Shown: positions 1-7,569, counted from the stretch's first letter. The stretch: DNA of 47,492 bases from Marinobacter shengliensis (GCF_003007715.1 NZ_PXNO01000012.1:1-47492); one strand, 5' to 3'. The notes: generated by a model not told the origin, from the sequence alone. Program-made: numbers and translations.

Positions 1-21
1 GCGTTAGGCAAGGAGAATAAG

Positions 22-801
22 TTGTTCTTTCGTGCTCTGAACAAGGCTTTAGAGAAGCCAGCTCCTCAGCGTTTTACTACCAGCTGGCCAGGAGCACAGG
101 AAAACGACTTCTACTCAGTAAAGCTGGAAGATTCTGATTCAAATACACGGATATTGATCCGGAATCGCAAGACAACTGGGTATGAAGCGTTGGTTTGGAG
201 AGGCGAGCAGTCCGGGAAGGAGAAAACTCTGACCGAAAGAGATATCGACCCGGCAACATTTGATCTAAGAATTGAGCACTATTACCAAGGATACCAGTTC
301 AACTATACCGACCCCGGTAAATTCCTGCTGATGGAGCTTATCCGCTGGCACAAAATCGTGAAGTATCGAGATCGGGTGAGCCAGTCTTTGTACAATAAAA
401 AGCGCTTGGTTCGTGAAGAGAGAATGGAACTGCTTAGGCACCTTGTCGAGCGCAAAATCGATAACCCACGGGATGAAATATATCCTCTTATGCTGGCAGT
501 ACAAAAATACTCGCGTAAATGGCTCTATCATCCAGATAAAGACAAGCACAAAGCACACCTTGAGCTTGTTCTTGATTCGTTTGTGGATTCCGGAGAGTTG
601 ACTAAGAATGGTACGAATTACGTCGTAACGGGCAAAGCCTTGGTTACCCTTTCGGAATTTGAGCTGAATGTTCAGCGCCACCAGGATCAGATCAAAACGG
701 CAAAAGTAGGTAATCGCCTGACTTGGGCGATCGTTATTGTCGGTATCGCAGGGATCTTATCTCAAGCGTGGATGTGGGCTATCGAACAAGGGGTAATGTG
801 A
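22..801 (+). CDS. Cassette 1: hypothetical protein with C-terminal membrane anchor
   Basis: 259 residues, not recognised. The TTG start is chosen because an AGGAG ribosome-binding site lies 6 bases upstream and the preceding bases are the end of an attC (GTTAGGC at 3-9). The first 225 residues are soluble and rich in charged and aromatic residues. Residues about 234-252 form one hydrophobic helix, so the protein is probably a tail-anchored inner-membrane protein with its body in the cytoplasm. The stop codon lies directly before the attC core at 803. As first cassette in the window it is transcribed with the array from outside or from its own promoter. Function unknown. Confidence 0.75.
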   Translation: MFFRALNKALEKPAPQRFTTSWPGAQENDFYSVKLEDSDSNTRILIRNRKTTGYEALVWRGEQSGKEKTLTERDIDPATFDLRIEHYYQGYQFNYTDPGKFLLMELIRWHKIVKYRDRVSQSLYNKKRLVREERMELLRHLVERKIDNPRDEIYPLMLAVQKYSRKWLYHPDKDKHKAHLELVLDSFVDSGELTKNGTNYVVTGKALVTLSEFELNVQRHQDQIKTAKVGNRLTWAIVIVGIAGILSQAWMWAIEQGVM

Positions 802-802
802 T

Positions 803-886
803 GCCTAACCAGTGCAGGCATGGCGACGCCCACTACATTGCGCCTTCGGCTCCATTCCGTAGGCGCGCATGCTGCAAGCGTTATAA
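803..886 (+). other. attC site of cassette 1
   Basis: 84-bp imperfect palindrome from GCCTAAC (803-809) to GTTATAA (880-886). The middle (CGCCTTCGGC, then a GGCGCGCATGC arm) folds into a hairpin. It belongs to a family of near-identical sites shared with the attC at 1306, 3348 and 4814. Confidence 0.93.
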
Positions 887-904
887 GCCAAGAGGGTTCG
901 GGAG

Positions 905-1300
905 ATGATCTCAAAGGAAGAGATGTTCAAACCAATTTTGGCCGTTTCTGATGGTTTCAGGCCGATTTGGAATGAGTTCGTCAGCGAATGGGAAGATGAG
1001 GCAGAGCTTCCTCAATACTTGGCGTTATCAGATTTGGCCACGTATATATCGGGGCTCGTTACAGAATCTCGAACTCGAGAGCTATCCGACATTTTCGAGG
1101 TAATTGAGCGCTGGCTCATTGAGGGTGATGGTTATGTAAGGGAAGCTGCCATCGTTGGCATCTTGGAGGATCTACAGAACACAAACGTCGTCGGGTCGGA
1201 TGTTCCAGATAAGGTGCAAGAATTGTTGCCGCCAGAGTCTCAGAAGCAGTGGGCAAAAATCATTGAGTTCTGGGACACAGGTAGGATCATCAGTGAGTAG
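905..1300 (+). CDS. Cassette 2: DUF7674-family protein
   Basis: 131 residues starting ATG, with the start just after the GTTATAA core and a GGGAG stretch 5' of it. The sequence has the pattern I associate with DUF7674: an N-terminal F(R)PIWNEF block, a central helix ending in FEVIERWL, the block GDGYVREAA followed by GILEDLQN at about 75-95, and a C-terminal LLPPESQKQW with FWDTG. The family is small, cytoplasmic, all-alpha and of unknown function, and occurs widely in accessory loci. No catalytic residues are evident. Codon use and setting show it is cassette-borne. The family call rests on recalled motif similarity only. Confidence 0.75.
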   Translation: MISKEEMFKPILAVSDGFRPIWNEFVSEWEDEAELPQYLALSDLATYISGLVTESRTRELSDIFEVIERWLIEGDGYVREAAIVGILEDLQNTNVVGSDVPDKVQELLPPESQKQWAKIIEFWDTGRIISE

Positions 1301-1305
1301 CAAGC

Positions 1306-1390
1306 TTATAACCAGGCCAGTCACGGCGACGTCTACTACATTGCGGCTTCGCCTCCATTTCGCAGCCGCGCGTGCTGAGCGGCGTTAGGC
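1306..1390 (+). other. attC site of cassette 2
   Basis: 85 bp from TTATAAC (1306-1312) to GTTAGGC (1384-1390). Near-identical in its centre (GCGGCTTCGCCTCCATT) to the sites at 3348 and 4814 and close to that at 803. Confidence 0.93.
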
Positions 1391-1411
1391 AAGAAGATTT
1401 CAGGAAAGCAA

Positions 1412-2668
1412 ATGGCAGACATTTCGTTTACTCTCACCGATACTGATTTCTTGCAGGAAGAATTAAATTTTTCTGACATTAATCCCGTCGATTTTGAAAA
1501 TTTGGTCTTTCATCTTTTAGACGAAATGGGCTTCTCTAATTTGACTTGGAGAAAAGGCGGAGAAGGGAACTCCGCGACGGATGGTGGCAGAGACTTGGAA
1601 GGAACATATTGGACGGTCTCGCCTGCGGTGTCGAAAGAAGAAAAGTATTGGTTTGAGGTGAAATATAGAAGTGCCCAGCTTGAAAAGAGCCAAGTTCAAA
1701 GCACTATACTAAACGCCGCAGGAAACAACTCTAAAGATAATGTTGTAATTATTACCAATAAAACGATTTCAAATCCGACGTTGGATTGGATAAAGGAGTT
1801 CCAAGATTCGCACAAGCGCCCATGTGTTTCTGTTTGGCAAGGGCATGATCTTGAGGTGATTCTCAGAAAAAATCCAAGGACTCTGGCAAGATTTCTACCT
1901 TCTTCTCTTGCATTCGGGGGCCGTTGTAAAGTTATAGAGTCGAAATTTTCTAACCTCATGCTGCTTCCAGCTGGAGGAGAGCTGGATGAACTCTGGGAAA
2001 GAAGAAATGAATTCCATGAGAATTCATATCTGACTTTAGCATGTGTAATTGCAGAGGTTGAGTATGGTGATGTTCTGAAACATCCTTGGGGGATGGGGCT
2101 AGACGATATCAGACTCTTTAGCGTTGTCGTTACAGGGATGCTGAATGTCTTTTCCTTTATTTTTAGATGTGGGTCCTTTGGTAGAGATCAGAGGGTGATT
2201 ATAGACGGATTGTCATACTTGGCTCAGTGCATGCTTTTTCGCTTAGGATCAGAATTAACAGCTAATACTTTGTTTGATCCCGAGCAATATACAGAATCAG
2301 ATCGTCGGTTACCTGACGAGCTTAAAGTTATGCGATACGAGCCAATATTTAATGCGATATTCCATGATCTTGGTGTTTATTGCAGCTCAAAGTACTGTTT
2401 GAAGTTGCATCACTTGTCGCCGGAAGAAAAACCAGATTACTTCCTTAGATTTCTTGAGCCAACTAAGCAACCTGAAAAAAGTGATCGGTTTTTGGTCATG
2501 AACTCTTTAGAGAATGAATGTGGAATTGATATAGTTGCAAAGGATCAATATTGCCCCCTTGGAAGTTCAGATCAAGCACCACGTACACTTGATAATCTTA
2601 AGAAAGATTTGGAGTTCGCCCGTCGCGTCATAGAGGTACGTGCCCATGAAGCATTGGAAAATGCCTAA
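1412..2668 (+). CDS. Cassette 3: restriction-endonuclease-like (PD-(D/E)xK, Mrr-type) protein
   Basis: 418 residues. The N-terminal part resembles Mrr-type endonuclease folds: helix DFENLVFHLLDEMGF at 27-41, then GGRDLEG with Asp61, then strand WFEVKYR with Glu82 and Lys84, giving a D...ExK catalytic triad. Strand VVIITNK (111-117) and VWQGHDLEVIL follow as in nuclease-fold proteins. Residues about 180-418 are a second, unrecognised domain, mostly helical and AT-rich in coding. The likely activity is DNA cleavage, perhaps against phage or plasmid DNA, but neither methylase nor specificity subunit is nearby, so it would act alone or on modified DNA. The stop codon TAA lies inside the attC core GCCTAAC. 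A structural rather than nuclease role cannot be excluded. Confidence 0.75.
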   Translation: MADISFTLTDTDFLQEELNFSDINPVDFENLVFHLLDEMGFSNLTWRKGGEGNSATDGGRDLEGTYWTVSPAVSKEEKYWFEVKYRSAQLEKSQVQSTILNAAGNNSKDNVVIITNKTISNPTLDWIKEFQDSHKRPCVSVWQGHDLEVILRKNPRTLARFLPSSLAFGGRCKVIESKFSNLMLLPAGGELDELWERRNEFHENSYLTLACVIAEVEYGDVLKHPWGMGLDDIRLFSVVVTGMLNVFSFIFRCGSFGRDQRVIIDGLSYLAQCMLFRLGSELTANTLFDPEQYTESDRRLPDELKVMRYEPIFNAIFHDLGVYCSSKYCLKLHHLSPEEKPDYFLRFLEPTKQPEKSDRFLVMNSLENECGIDIVAKDQYCPLGSSDQAPRTLDNLKKDLEFARRVIEVRAHEALENA

Positions 2669-2761
2669 CAAGTAGTTGCAGTTCGTTCCGGCCCTGGCGG
2701 GCCTCCACCGGACCGGTTTTCCGTTGCACTCCAAACCGGCCGCTGAACATTGGCGTTAAAT
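2663..2761 (+). other. attC site of cassette 3
   Basis: 99 bp, the longest attC here, from GCCTAAC (2663-2669) to GTTAAAT (2755-2761). Its stem is unlike the other sites; GGCCCTGGCGGGCC near 2690-2703 forms an inner palindrome. Confidence 0.9.
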
Positions 2762-2770
2762 GGGACTAGT

Positions 2771-3340
2771 ATGGACACTTGGATCATTTTTACTGGCATC
2801 GGAGTCGCTGTTCTGTTTGCAATCTATCATTCAGGGGCTAGGTCTGAAAAAATATTGAATTATCAATGGATTGCTCAGTTCAAAGACGAAGAGTCAAATG
2901 ATGTTATTGTTCGTATTTTTTCATCGAAAGAAATGTATGAGGGTTCTAGAGACCTGAAGAAAAGGGATTTCAGGGAAGTCTTGGATTACTTCAATTCCGC
3001 TGATGATATTGTGAGGGATTATGTTTTTTCAGAGAGGGAGCAAACGTTTTTTAGCCATCCAGCGATATCGAAGCCGATTGCGCCCCTCAGCTTTAATCCA
3101 GTTCATGGAACCCTGCCTCCAAAAGCGGTAATCAACTGGCTTGACCTTATGGCTTGGTTAGCCGGCCAGGAGTTGATGGCTGTCCGTTACTACGGCCAAG
3201 ATGTAGGTTTATCAACGGAGCATAAACAAAAACTAATGATTGATTGCCCCTCCTGCGGTGGAAAAATGAACGTACTGGCGGGTAAGACAATGCAAACAAC
3301 TTGTCCACATTGCGGAAGCAAATTTAAGGTGACGGCTTGA
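2771..3340 (+). CDS. Cassette 4: membrane-anchored zinc-ribbon protein
   Basis: 189 residues from the ATG at 2771. An upstream in-frame TTG at 2750 lies inside the attC and is not preferred. Residues 4-20 (WIIFTGIGVAVLFAIYH region) form a single N-terminal membrane helix. A soluble middle part of about 130 residues follows. The C-terminus carries two CxxC knuckles, CPSC and CPHC, about 20 residues apart, which is a zinc-ribbon pattern. The ribbon would face the cytoplasm if the positively charged tail follows the inside rule. I do not recognise the family. A membrane-tethered nucleic-acid or protein sensor is one possible reading, without direct support. Confidence 0.7.
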   Translation: MDTWIIFTGIGVAVLFAIYHSGARSEKILNYQWIAQFKDEESNDVIVRIFSSKEMYEGSRDLKKRDFREVLDYFNSADDIVRDYVFSEREQTFFSHPAISKPIAPLSFNPVHGTLPPKAVINWLDLMAWLAGQELMAVRYYGQDVGLSTEHKQKLMIDCPSCGGKMNVLAGKTMQTTCPHCGSKFKVTA

Positions 3341-3347
3341 TATCTAG

Positions 3348-3431
3348 ATTTAACAAAGCCAGGCACCGCGACGTCTACTTCATTGCGGCTTCGCCTCCAT
3401 TCCGTAGCCGCGCATGCTGGCGGCGTTAAAA
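3348..3431 (+). other. attC site of cassette 4
   Basis: 84 bp from ATTTAAC (3348-3354) to GTTAAAA (3425-3431). Same family as the sites at 803, 1306 and 4814. Confidence 0.93.
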
Positions 3432-3455
3432 GGGCACATCACCAGAGGATGAGCC

Positions 3456-3686
3456 ATGGAGATTGATGAAGAGAAAATCGATGAGGCCGTATTGGCTTTG
3501 CTGTACCTGACTTTGCATGACGGTGGTCGGGCGTGGAAATCTTTTGATTGGGATGCCATGAATAGGCTTCATGAAAAGGGTCTCATTGAGAACCCGGTTG
3601 GTAAGGCCAAGTCTGTCCTGTTCACTGAGGACGGTCTAAAAGAGTCAGAGCGCCTGTTCCAGAAACTTTTCGCCAAGGACTCGTGA
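3456..3686 (+). CDS. Cassette 5: DUF6429-family small protein
   Basis: 76 residues starting ATG, with a GAGGATG stretch upstream. The pattern fits DUF6429: acidic start with EEKIDEAVLALLYLTLH, then RAWKSFDW, MNRLHEKGLI, and a C-terminal SVLFTEDGLKESERLF. That last block resembles the wing of a winged helix, so the protein may bind nucleic acid, but the family has no established function that I know of. It is complete, cytoplasmic and occupies its own cassette. The family is common in accessory and integron DNA. Confidence 0.8.
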   Translation: MEIDEEKIDEAVLALLYLTLHDGGRAWKSFDWDAMNRLHEKGLIENPVGKAKSVLFTEDGLKESERLFQKLFAKDS

Positions 3687-3702
3687 ACTTGGATGCCAGG
3701 TC

Positions 3703-3793
3703 TTTTAACCAAGCGGTCAACCGGACGCCAAAAGCGTACCGCTTTTGGTTCCCTCCGCTGGCGCTCCGGCGCCGGTTACCATCAGCGTTAACA
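3703..3793 (+). other. attC site of cassette 5
   Basis: 91 bp from TTTTAAC (3703-3709) to GTTAACA (3787-3793). Nearly identical to the attC at 5392, including the CCAAAAGCG...CGCTTTTGG stem and the GCTCCGGCGCCGG arm. Confidence 0.93.
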
Positions 3794-3808
3794 CCTAGAG
3801 GAGTAATC

Positions 3809-4336
3809 GTGCCAAGAAAAGGAATATTCTTCTTCGCCACAAAGGACGATATGGTTCCCGGGCTAGAAATTTTGGAGGCATCTCAGAGCTTTAAATATAT
3901 TGTCCCAGGTTTATTCGATTCTCCAGAGGTGGTTGAGTACGTTTCTTACAAAGATCTTCCAGGCTTTGGGGTATCTGAGAAAGGGAACGTAGAGCAGATG
4001 CCACGGTATTTGATTGTTCCGATAGAAGCTGAGGTTACAGCCATAGAAATTCCCCAACGCCGAGGTGGCGTGAAGTACAAAGTAGAATCAAAGGTATGTT
4101 TGTACTTCAAACCTTCCGGTATCTACCAAAATGAGTTTCTGATACCAGGTGAATTTTCACCAGGAGAAGGTGATTTTTCGACGGCCATGTACAAAGCTTT
4201 TCGTAAGGAATTCATCAGGAATTACGAGAAGGTTAAAGTTTATAGCGTTGGCCCAGTTGCATATCAACGGCTTTTGGCTGGCGATCCACTAACACCTAGC
4301 TATAAAGCTAAGCCGGAAATGTATCTACAGTGTTAA
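3809..4336 (+). CDS. Cassette 6: hypothetical protein
   Basis: 175 residues from GTG 3809. The start is set by an AGAGGAG ribosome-binding site at 3797-3803 and because any earlier in-frame start lies in the attC. No signal peptide or membrane segment. The protein is beta-rich with several short hydrophobic strands (YIVPGLF, RYLIVPIEAEVTAIEI, KVCLYFKP) and ends in a basic helix around FRKEFIRNYEKV. I do not recognise a family or catalytic motif. The stop codon TAA is inside the attC core TGTTAAC. Confidence 0.7.
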   Translation: MPRKGIFFFATKDDMVPGLEILEASQSFKYIVPGLFDSPEVVEYVSYKDLPGFGVSEKGNVEQMPRYLIVPIEAEVTAIEIPQRRGGVKYKVESKVCLYFKPSGIYQNEFLIPGEFSPGEGDFSTAMYKAFRKEFIRNYEKVKVYSVGPVAYQRLLAGDPLTPSYKAKPEMYLQC

Positions 4337-4389
4337 CAAACCGCTCAATGGTGACGCCGCAAGCGGCGCACATTAGCGGGGCGTTATGT
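4331..4389 (+). other. attC site of cassette 6
   Basis: 59 bp, among the shortest here, from TGTTAAC (4331-4337) to GTTATGT (4383-4389), with GCCGC-AAGC-GGCGC as the central hairpin. Confidence 0.9.
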
Positions 4390-4395
4390 TCTCTT

Positions 4396-4809
4396 ATGAA
4401 ATCAGCCACAATTGAAAAGCCGGCATTTGCTGAAGTCGGCGGAGACCTGAGTATCAAGGACTCTTCCATACCTCTGGAGGTGCAGGAGTTCTTTGCCGAG
4501 CATAAAACTCGTCACATCGCTGTATGCGAGCACGATGGCATTTTGTGGATTGCATCAAAGCTAAGGGCGAAGCGAATCGATACGCGGAGTTATAGAGAAT
4601 TCGAGATCTGCTACATGACACGAGCAAAAGGTGGCGGTTTTGTAGCGATTCAAGCATGGCACAAGGTAAAGGGGCAGCCGTGCGCGACAATAGTCGACTT
4701 TGGCCCTTTCTCAGACCTGGCGCTTCAGTCGGCGGAGCGATGCGCTGGGGAGTTGCAACCAGTTCTCGGGTACTCTGTACATGAATCAAACTGGGGGCCA
4801 GATTGCTAG
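4396..4809 (+). CDS. Cassette 7: hypothetical protein
   Basis: 137 residues from the ATG at 4396, seven bases after the GTTATGT core. The ATG within the core at 4386 opens a very short frame and is rejected. The ribosome-binding site is weak. No membrane segment or signal. The middle shows alternating strands (HIAVCEHDGILWIASKL, GFVAIQAWHKV) and four cysteines are spread over the length. No family recognised. It ends a few bases before the attC core ACATAAC. Confidence 0.65.
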   Translation: MKSATIEKPAFAEVGGDLSIKDSSIPLEVQEFFAEHKTRHIAVCEHDGILWIASKLRAKRIDTRSYREFEICYMTRAKGGGFVAIQAWHKVKGQPCATIVDFGPFSDLALQSAERCAGELQPVLGYSVHESNWGPDC

Positions 4810-4813
4810 CTGA

Positions 4814-4897
4814 ACATAACAATCGCAGGCACAGCGACGGCTTTTCCATTGCGGCTTCGCCTCCATTCCAAAGCCGCGCGTGCTGCGGGCGTTAGAT
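4814..4897 (+). other. attC site of cassette 7
   Basis: 84 bp from ACATAAC (4814-4820) to GTTAGAT (4891-4897). Fourth member of the family that also holds the sites at 803, 1306 and 3348. Confidence 0.93.
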
Positions 4898-4921
4898 TTT
4901 TGGCAATGCAGGGGATTACAG

Positions 4922-5404
4922 TTGAGCGACGATAGATTTGAAGAGCTATTCCGTTCGCATAATGATCGAAACCAAATTTTGCTCGACCTCCTCCCCGAGA
5001 TCGATGACATTACCCTGATAACCCTCAAGGGGCACCTATTGGTGGAGGAAGCGCTGTATTCGATTGTCATATCACACTGTAAATTTCCGAAATACATTGG
5101 TGAGGCAAGGCTTTCATTTTCGCAGCTCTCTCATCTCGCCAAGGCTTTGATAGCCTTGCCCATTCATGATTCTGTGTTTCCCGCGATTCACCGTCTGAAC
5201 AAATTGAGAAATGAGCTCGCACATAATGTGAACTCGCAAAAGGAAGAGATGTTGGCCAAAGAGTTGGTATCGCTGTGCGGAAATTTGGAAGCCAAGGAGC
5301 GAGGGTTGCCAGAGCAAGTGAGAGGGGCCATATGCTACATAATGGGCGGGCTTAGTGTTGTCGGTGCTGTTTCTGAGTTCATCGCAGACAAATCTAACCA
5401 ATAG
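4922..5404 (+). CDS. Cassette 8: HEPN-like protein (Rx4H motif)
   Basis: 160 residues from TTG 4922, chosen because CAGGGG lies upstream; an in-frame start at 4880 would lie within the attC. All-alpha. Helix LKGHLLVEEAL is followed by a second helix pair and then LNKLRNELAHN, in which Arg96 and His101 give the Rx4H signature of HEPN domains. HEPN proteins are often RNases in toxin, abortive-infection or CRISPR systems; others are only binding domains. The C-terminus has a hydrophobic stretch (CYIMGGLSVVGAV) that might be a membrane helix. The stop TAG lies just past the attC core ATCTAAC. Activity is inferred from the motif alone. Confidence 0.65.
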   Translation: MSDDRFEELFRSHNDRNQILLDLLPEIDDITLITLKGHLLVEEALYSIVISHCKFPKYIGEARLSFSQLSHLAKALIALPIHDSVFPAIHRLNKLRNELAHNVNSQKEEMLAKELVSLCGNLEAKERGLPEQVRGAICYIMGGLSVVGAVSEFIADKSNQ

Positions 5405-5482
5405 GTCAACCGGACGCCAAAAGCGTGGCGCTTTTGGTTCCCTTCGCTGGCGCTCCGGCGCCGGTTACCATCGGCGTTAACC
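5392..5482 (+). other. attC site of cassette 8
   Basis: 91 bp from ATCTAAC (5392-5398) to GTTAACC (5476-5482), near-identical to the attC at 3703 although the two cassettes carry unrelated genes. The coding region runs into the left core. Confidence 0.93.
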
Positions 5483-5497
5483 AAAAGGGGATTTCGT

Positions 5498-6256
5498 TTG
5501 GATAGTTTCGATCAAGGAATGCCACCGACTTTTATTCAATACGCGTCGGACATCCTTGCTGACACATCATCCGGGTTGAGCGGTTCTGTGATTGTTAAGG
5601 TCACTTCTGCATTCGCGGTAGAGTACGGAATCGACAATCTTCCGCATCCCACCTATCCCTTCGAAGCTCCGAATAAGCGCACAGCCTTGTACGATAATTT
5701 GATGGCTTTCACTGCTGGCCAACAATACAGATTACTGAAAGATCTCTGTGATCACCCTTCGCTCCCTGAGACCGAAATTAATAAACGCAAAGAGCTAAAG
5801 GTTCGTCTCGTTACGAGATACGGGCACTTAGACCCTAAGGACACTCCTTCAGAAGTTAATGAAAATTTGGTCAACGAGACTCGGCACTGGTTATCAGGCT
5901 ATCCAGAGTCACTCTCACTTTTTACCCAGGCTATAGAGAAGTATGAGCATGGGGCTTTCCAAAGAAATCTCCTCGATGATTTAAGGTTGGCTCTTGAGAG
6001 GTTGCTTCGCTCCCTTTTGGGCAACTCGAAATCCTTGGAAAACCAGATCCCAGAGATCGGAGAGTACATTAAAGATCGCGGCGGCTCGCCAGAACTTGCA
6101 AACATGCTTGTTAAGCTAATTGATTACTACGCAAAGTATCACAACAGCTACGTGAAGCATGATGATTCAGTTATTGAGGAGGAGATTGAGTTTATTTTGG
6201 AGATTTCCTCATCATTCATGAAGCACTTGGTGCGGCTTGGTGCCAAAAATGGTTAA
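5498..6256 (+). CDS. Cassette 9: hypothetical protein, possibly AbiJ-like
   Basis: 252 residues from TTG 5498, with AAAAGGGG upstream. The N-terminal half contains a block LPHPTYPFEAPNKRTALYDN followed by helices ending in LLKDLCDHP. The C-terminal half is helical: RNLLDDLRLALERLL, KSLENQIPEIGEYI and YYAKYHNSYVKHDD. From memory these resemble abortive-infection AbiJ-type N-terminal domains joined to a HEPN-like C-terminus, with the NxxVKH segment at the usual Rx4-6H place. I could not verify this. No membrane segment. The stop lies in the attC core GGTTAAC. Function otherwise unknown. Confidence 0.65.
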   Translation: MDSFDQGMPPTFIQYASDILADTSSGLSGSVIVKVTSAFAVEYGIDNLPHPTYPFEAPNKRTALYDNLMAFTAGQQYRLLKDLCDHPSLPETEINKRKELKVRLVTRYGHLDPKDTPSEVNENLVNETRHWLSGYPESLSLFTQAIEKYEHGAFQRNLLDDLRLALERLLRSLLGNSKSLENQIPEIGEYIKDRGGSPELANMLVKLIDYYAKYHNSYVKHDDSVIEEEIEFILEISSSFMKHLVRLGAKNG

Positions 6257-6310
6257 CAAGTGCAGGCAAGGGACGCTCCTGACGTCGCGCCCCTGCTGCA
6301 GACGTTAATC
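6251..6310 (+). other. attC site of cassette 9
   Basis: 60 bp from GGTTAAC (6251-6257) to GTTAATC (6304-6310), with TGCAGGCAAGGG pairing with CCCCTGCTGCA. Confidence 0.92.
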
Positions 6311-6336
6311 AATGGTGAGCAAAGGCTTTAACAATT

Positions 6337-6903
6337 ATGGATGATTTCCTGCTTCGAATTTATCTGGACCAGGCGAAACAAGAATGTCAGCTCGCCTTCC
6401 AAGCAATTGAGCAACTGAATGATGCAATAGCTTCAAAAGGTGCAAAGGATCCTTTTGGCCCAGCACAGGCTATGGTCCACCATGCCGCAGCAGTGTCGCG
6501 GATTTTTTGGCCTCCCGGTGGAAAAAACAAAGCTGCGCGTCAGCGCTCACAAAGTAGGGGTGAAGCTCTAAGAAAAGCCATTGGTGTTAGACATGGACAT
6601 CCGGTTCAGAATCGAACCCTCCGAGATCACTTCGAGCATTTCGATGAACGGCTTGATGATTGGGCCGAGAAGAGCAAAAACAGAAATATCGTAAAGCAGC
6701 TTGTTGGCCCGAGGTCCGCGATAGGCGGTGATGCTATTACCGATGAAGATATAATTCACCACTATGATCCAGCCACAAAAGTATATGCATTTCGTGGAGA
6801 GCAATTCGATGTTCAGGAACTGGCTTCCGGGCTTGATGACATAAATCGGCTGATTGAGCAGAAGTTGAACGAATTATGGCCACACAATCAAGTTGGCCGC
6901 TGA
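6337..6903 (+). CDS. Cassette 10: hypothetical protein with RDHFEH motif
   Basis: 188 residues from ATG 6337; the ribosome-binding site is weak (AAAGG). Helical throughout. The conserved-looking centre reads NRTLRDHFEHFDERLDDW, with Arg96 and His101 spaced as Rx4H, which again fits a HEPN-like active site. An N-terminal helix pair around AMVHHAAAVSRIFWPP precedes a basic stretch (KNKAARQRSQSR). No signal peptide. I do not recognise a named family, and the HEPN reading depends on one motif. The stop TGA directly precedes the attC core GATTAAC. Confidence 0.65.
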   Translation: MDDFLLRIYLDQAKQECQLAFQAIEQLNDAIASKGAKDPFGPAQAMVHHAAAVSRIFWPPGGKNKAARQRSQSRGEALRKAIGVRHGHPVQNRTLRDHFEHFDERLDDWAEKSKNRNIVKQLVGPRSAIGGDAITDEDIIHHYDPATKVYAFRGEQFDVQELASGLDDINRLIEQKLNELWPHNQVGR

Positions 6904-6974
6904 TTAACAAGTGGGTGAAGTCCACCAGTTTGCAGCTATCGCATCAAACCGGCGGCTGAGCCTGGACGTTAGGG
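6902..6974 (+). other. attC site of cassette 10
   Basis: 73 bp from GATTAAC (6902-6908) to GTTAGGG (6968-6974). Its right core overlaps the stop codon of the antisense toxin gene of the next cassette. Confidence 0.9.
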
Positions 6975-7283
6975 CTTGCTACGTTGCCGCCAATAACCAG
7001 GTTCTCGGGAGTGGTGAGCAACGGCAATGACTATAATTTCGTCTGGCAGCTCAATAGCGACTATATCGTATGGGAAGCGCTCCAGAATCAGGCGCCTTGC
7101 ACCGGTATCGCCGGCTTCTTCGGGGAGAGGTGATAAGGGGAGGAAGTTTTCTTCAATCACGTCGATAGCAGCATCAACAGCAGCAAAAAACTCGACCCCG
7201 AGTCCAGGCTGCTCATATTCATACCACGCTGCTGCCTCTATTGCTTCCTGCGAGGCCTCTTCCAGTATCCTTACCGTTCGCAC
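6969..7283 (-). CDS. ParE/RelE-type toxin (cassette 11, antisense)
   Basis: 104 residues from GTG 7283. Typical ParE/RelE fold pattern: helix ASQEAIEAAAWYEYEQPGLGVEFF, then ARRLILERFPYDIVAIELPDEIIVIAVAHHSREPGYW, with the C-terminal HHSREPGYW block common in this superfamily. It would be a growth-inhibiting toxin acting on gyrase or on translating mRNA; sequence alone does not decide. It starts two bases after the antitoxin stop, so the pair is one transcript. The stop TAA lies in the left core of the cassette. It is the only gene pair of the array transcribed against the array direction, which implies its own promoter. Confidence 0.88.
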   Translation of the reverse strand: MRTVRILEEASQEAIEAAAWYEYEQPGLGVEFFAAVDAAIDVIEENFLPLSPLPEEAGDTGARRLILERFPYDIVAIELPDEIIVIAVAHHSREPGYWRQRSKP

Positions 7284-7285
7284 TG

Positions 7286-7522
7286 TTACTGGCCTAACCT
7301 CGCTCTCATCTTTGATCGAAATTCTTCACGGCTGAGCAGCGTGGCTCTTCCGCTTTTGACTTTGGATACACGGCGAACAATTTCATCGTTCCAAGCCTGC
7401 TCGACCGAGTCGTCACGGGGGCCGTCCAGGCTCATTATCAGCTCCCGAGCCAGCGCTGCACGTTCCGACTCAGAGAGAGCCGAAATCTGGGAGCGTAGGT
7501 GGTCTAGTGTTTCGGTCTTCAT
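7286..7522 (-). CDS. Addiction-module antitoxin (cassette 11, antisense)
   Basis: 78 residues, ATG preceded by GCGGAGG. The pattern (LSESERAALARELIMSLDG, then EQAWNDEIVRRVSKVKSG and a short basic tail) is that of the small addiction-module antitoxin family, in which the acidic, unstable protein neutralises a ParE/RelE partner. It is the first gene of the pair and likely autoregulates. No clear palindromic operator was found in the 47 bases between the ATG and the attC core at 7570. The C-terminal codons contain a GTTAGGC-like string on the minus strand (about 7289-7295) with no hairpin, which is coincidence. Confidence 0.88.
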   Translation of the reverse strand: MKTETLDHLRSQISALSESERAALARELIMSLDGPRDDSVEQAWNDEIVRRVSKVKSGRATLLSREEFRSKMRARLGQ

Positions 7523-7569
7523 GGTGCCTCCGCGAGTGGCGATAAAGCTATGCTATCCCGATTCAAAGG

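Noticed and set aside
7289..7295. GTTAGGC-like core inside the antitoxin gene
   Set aside because: No partner core or hairpin; it is part of codons for the antitoxin C-terminus.
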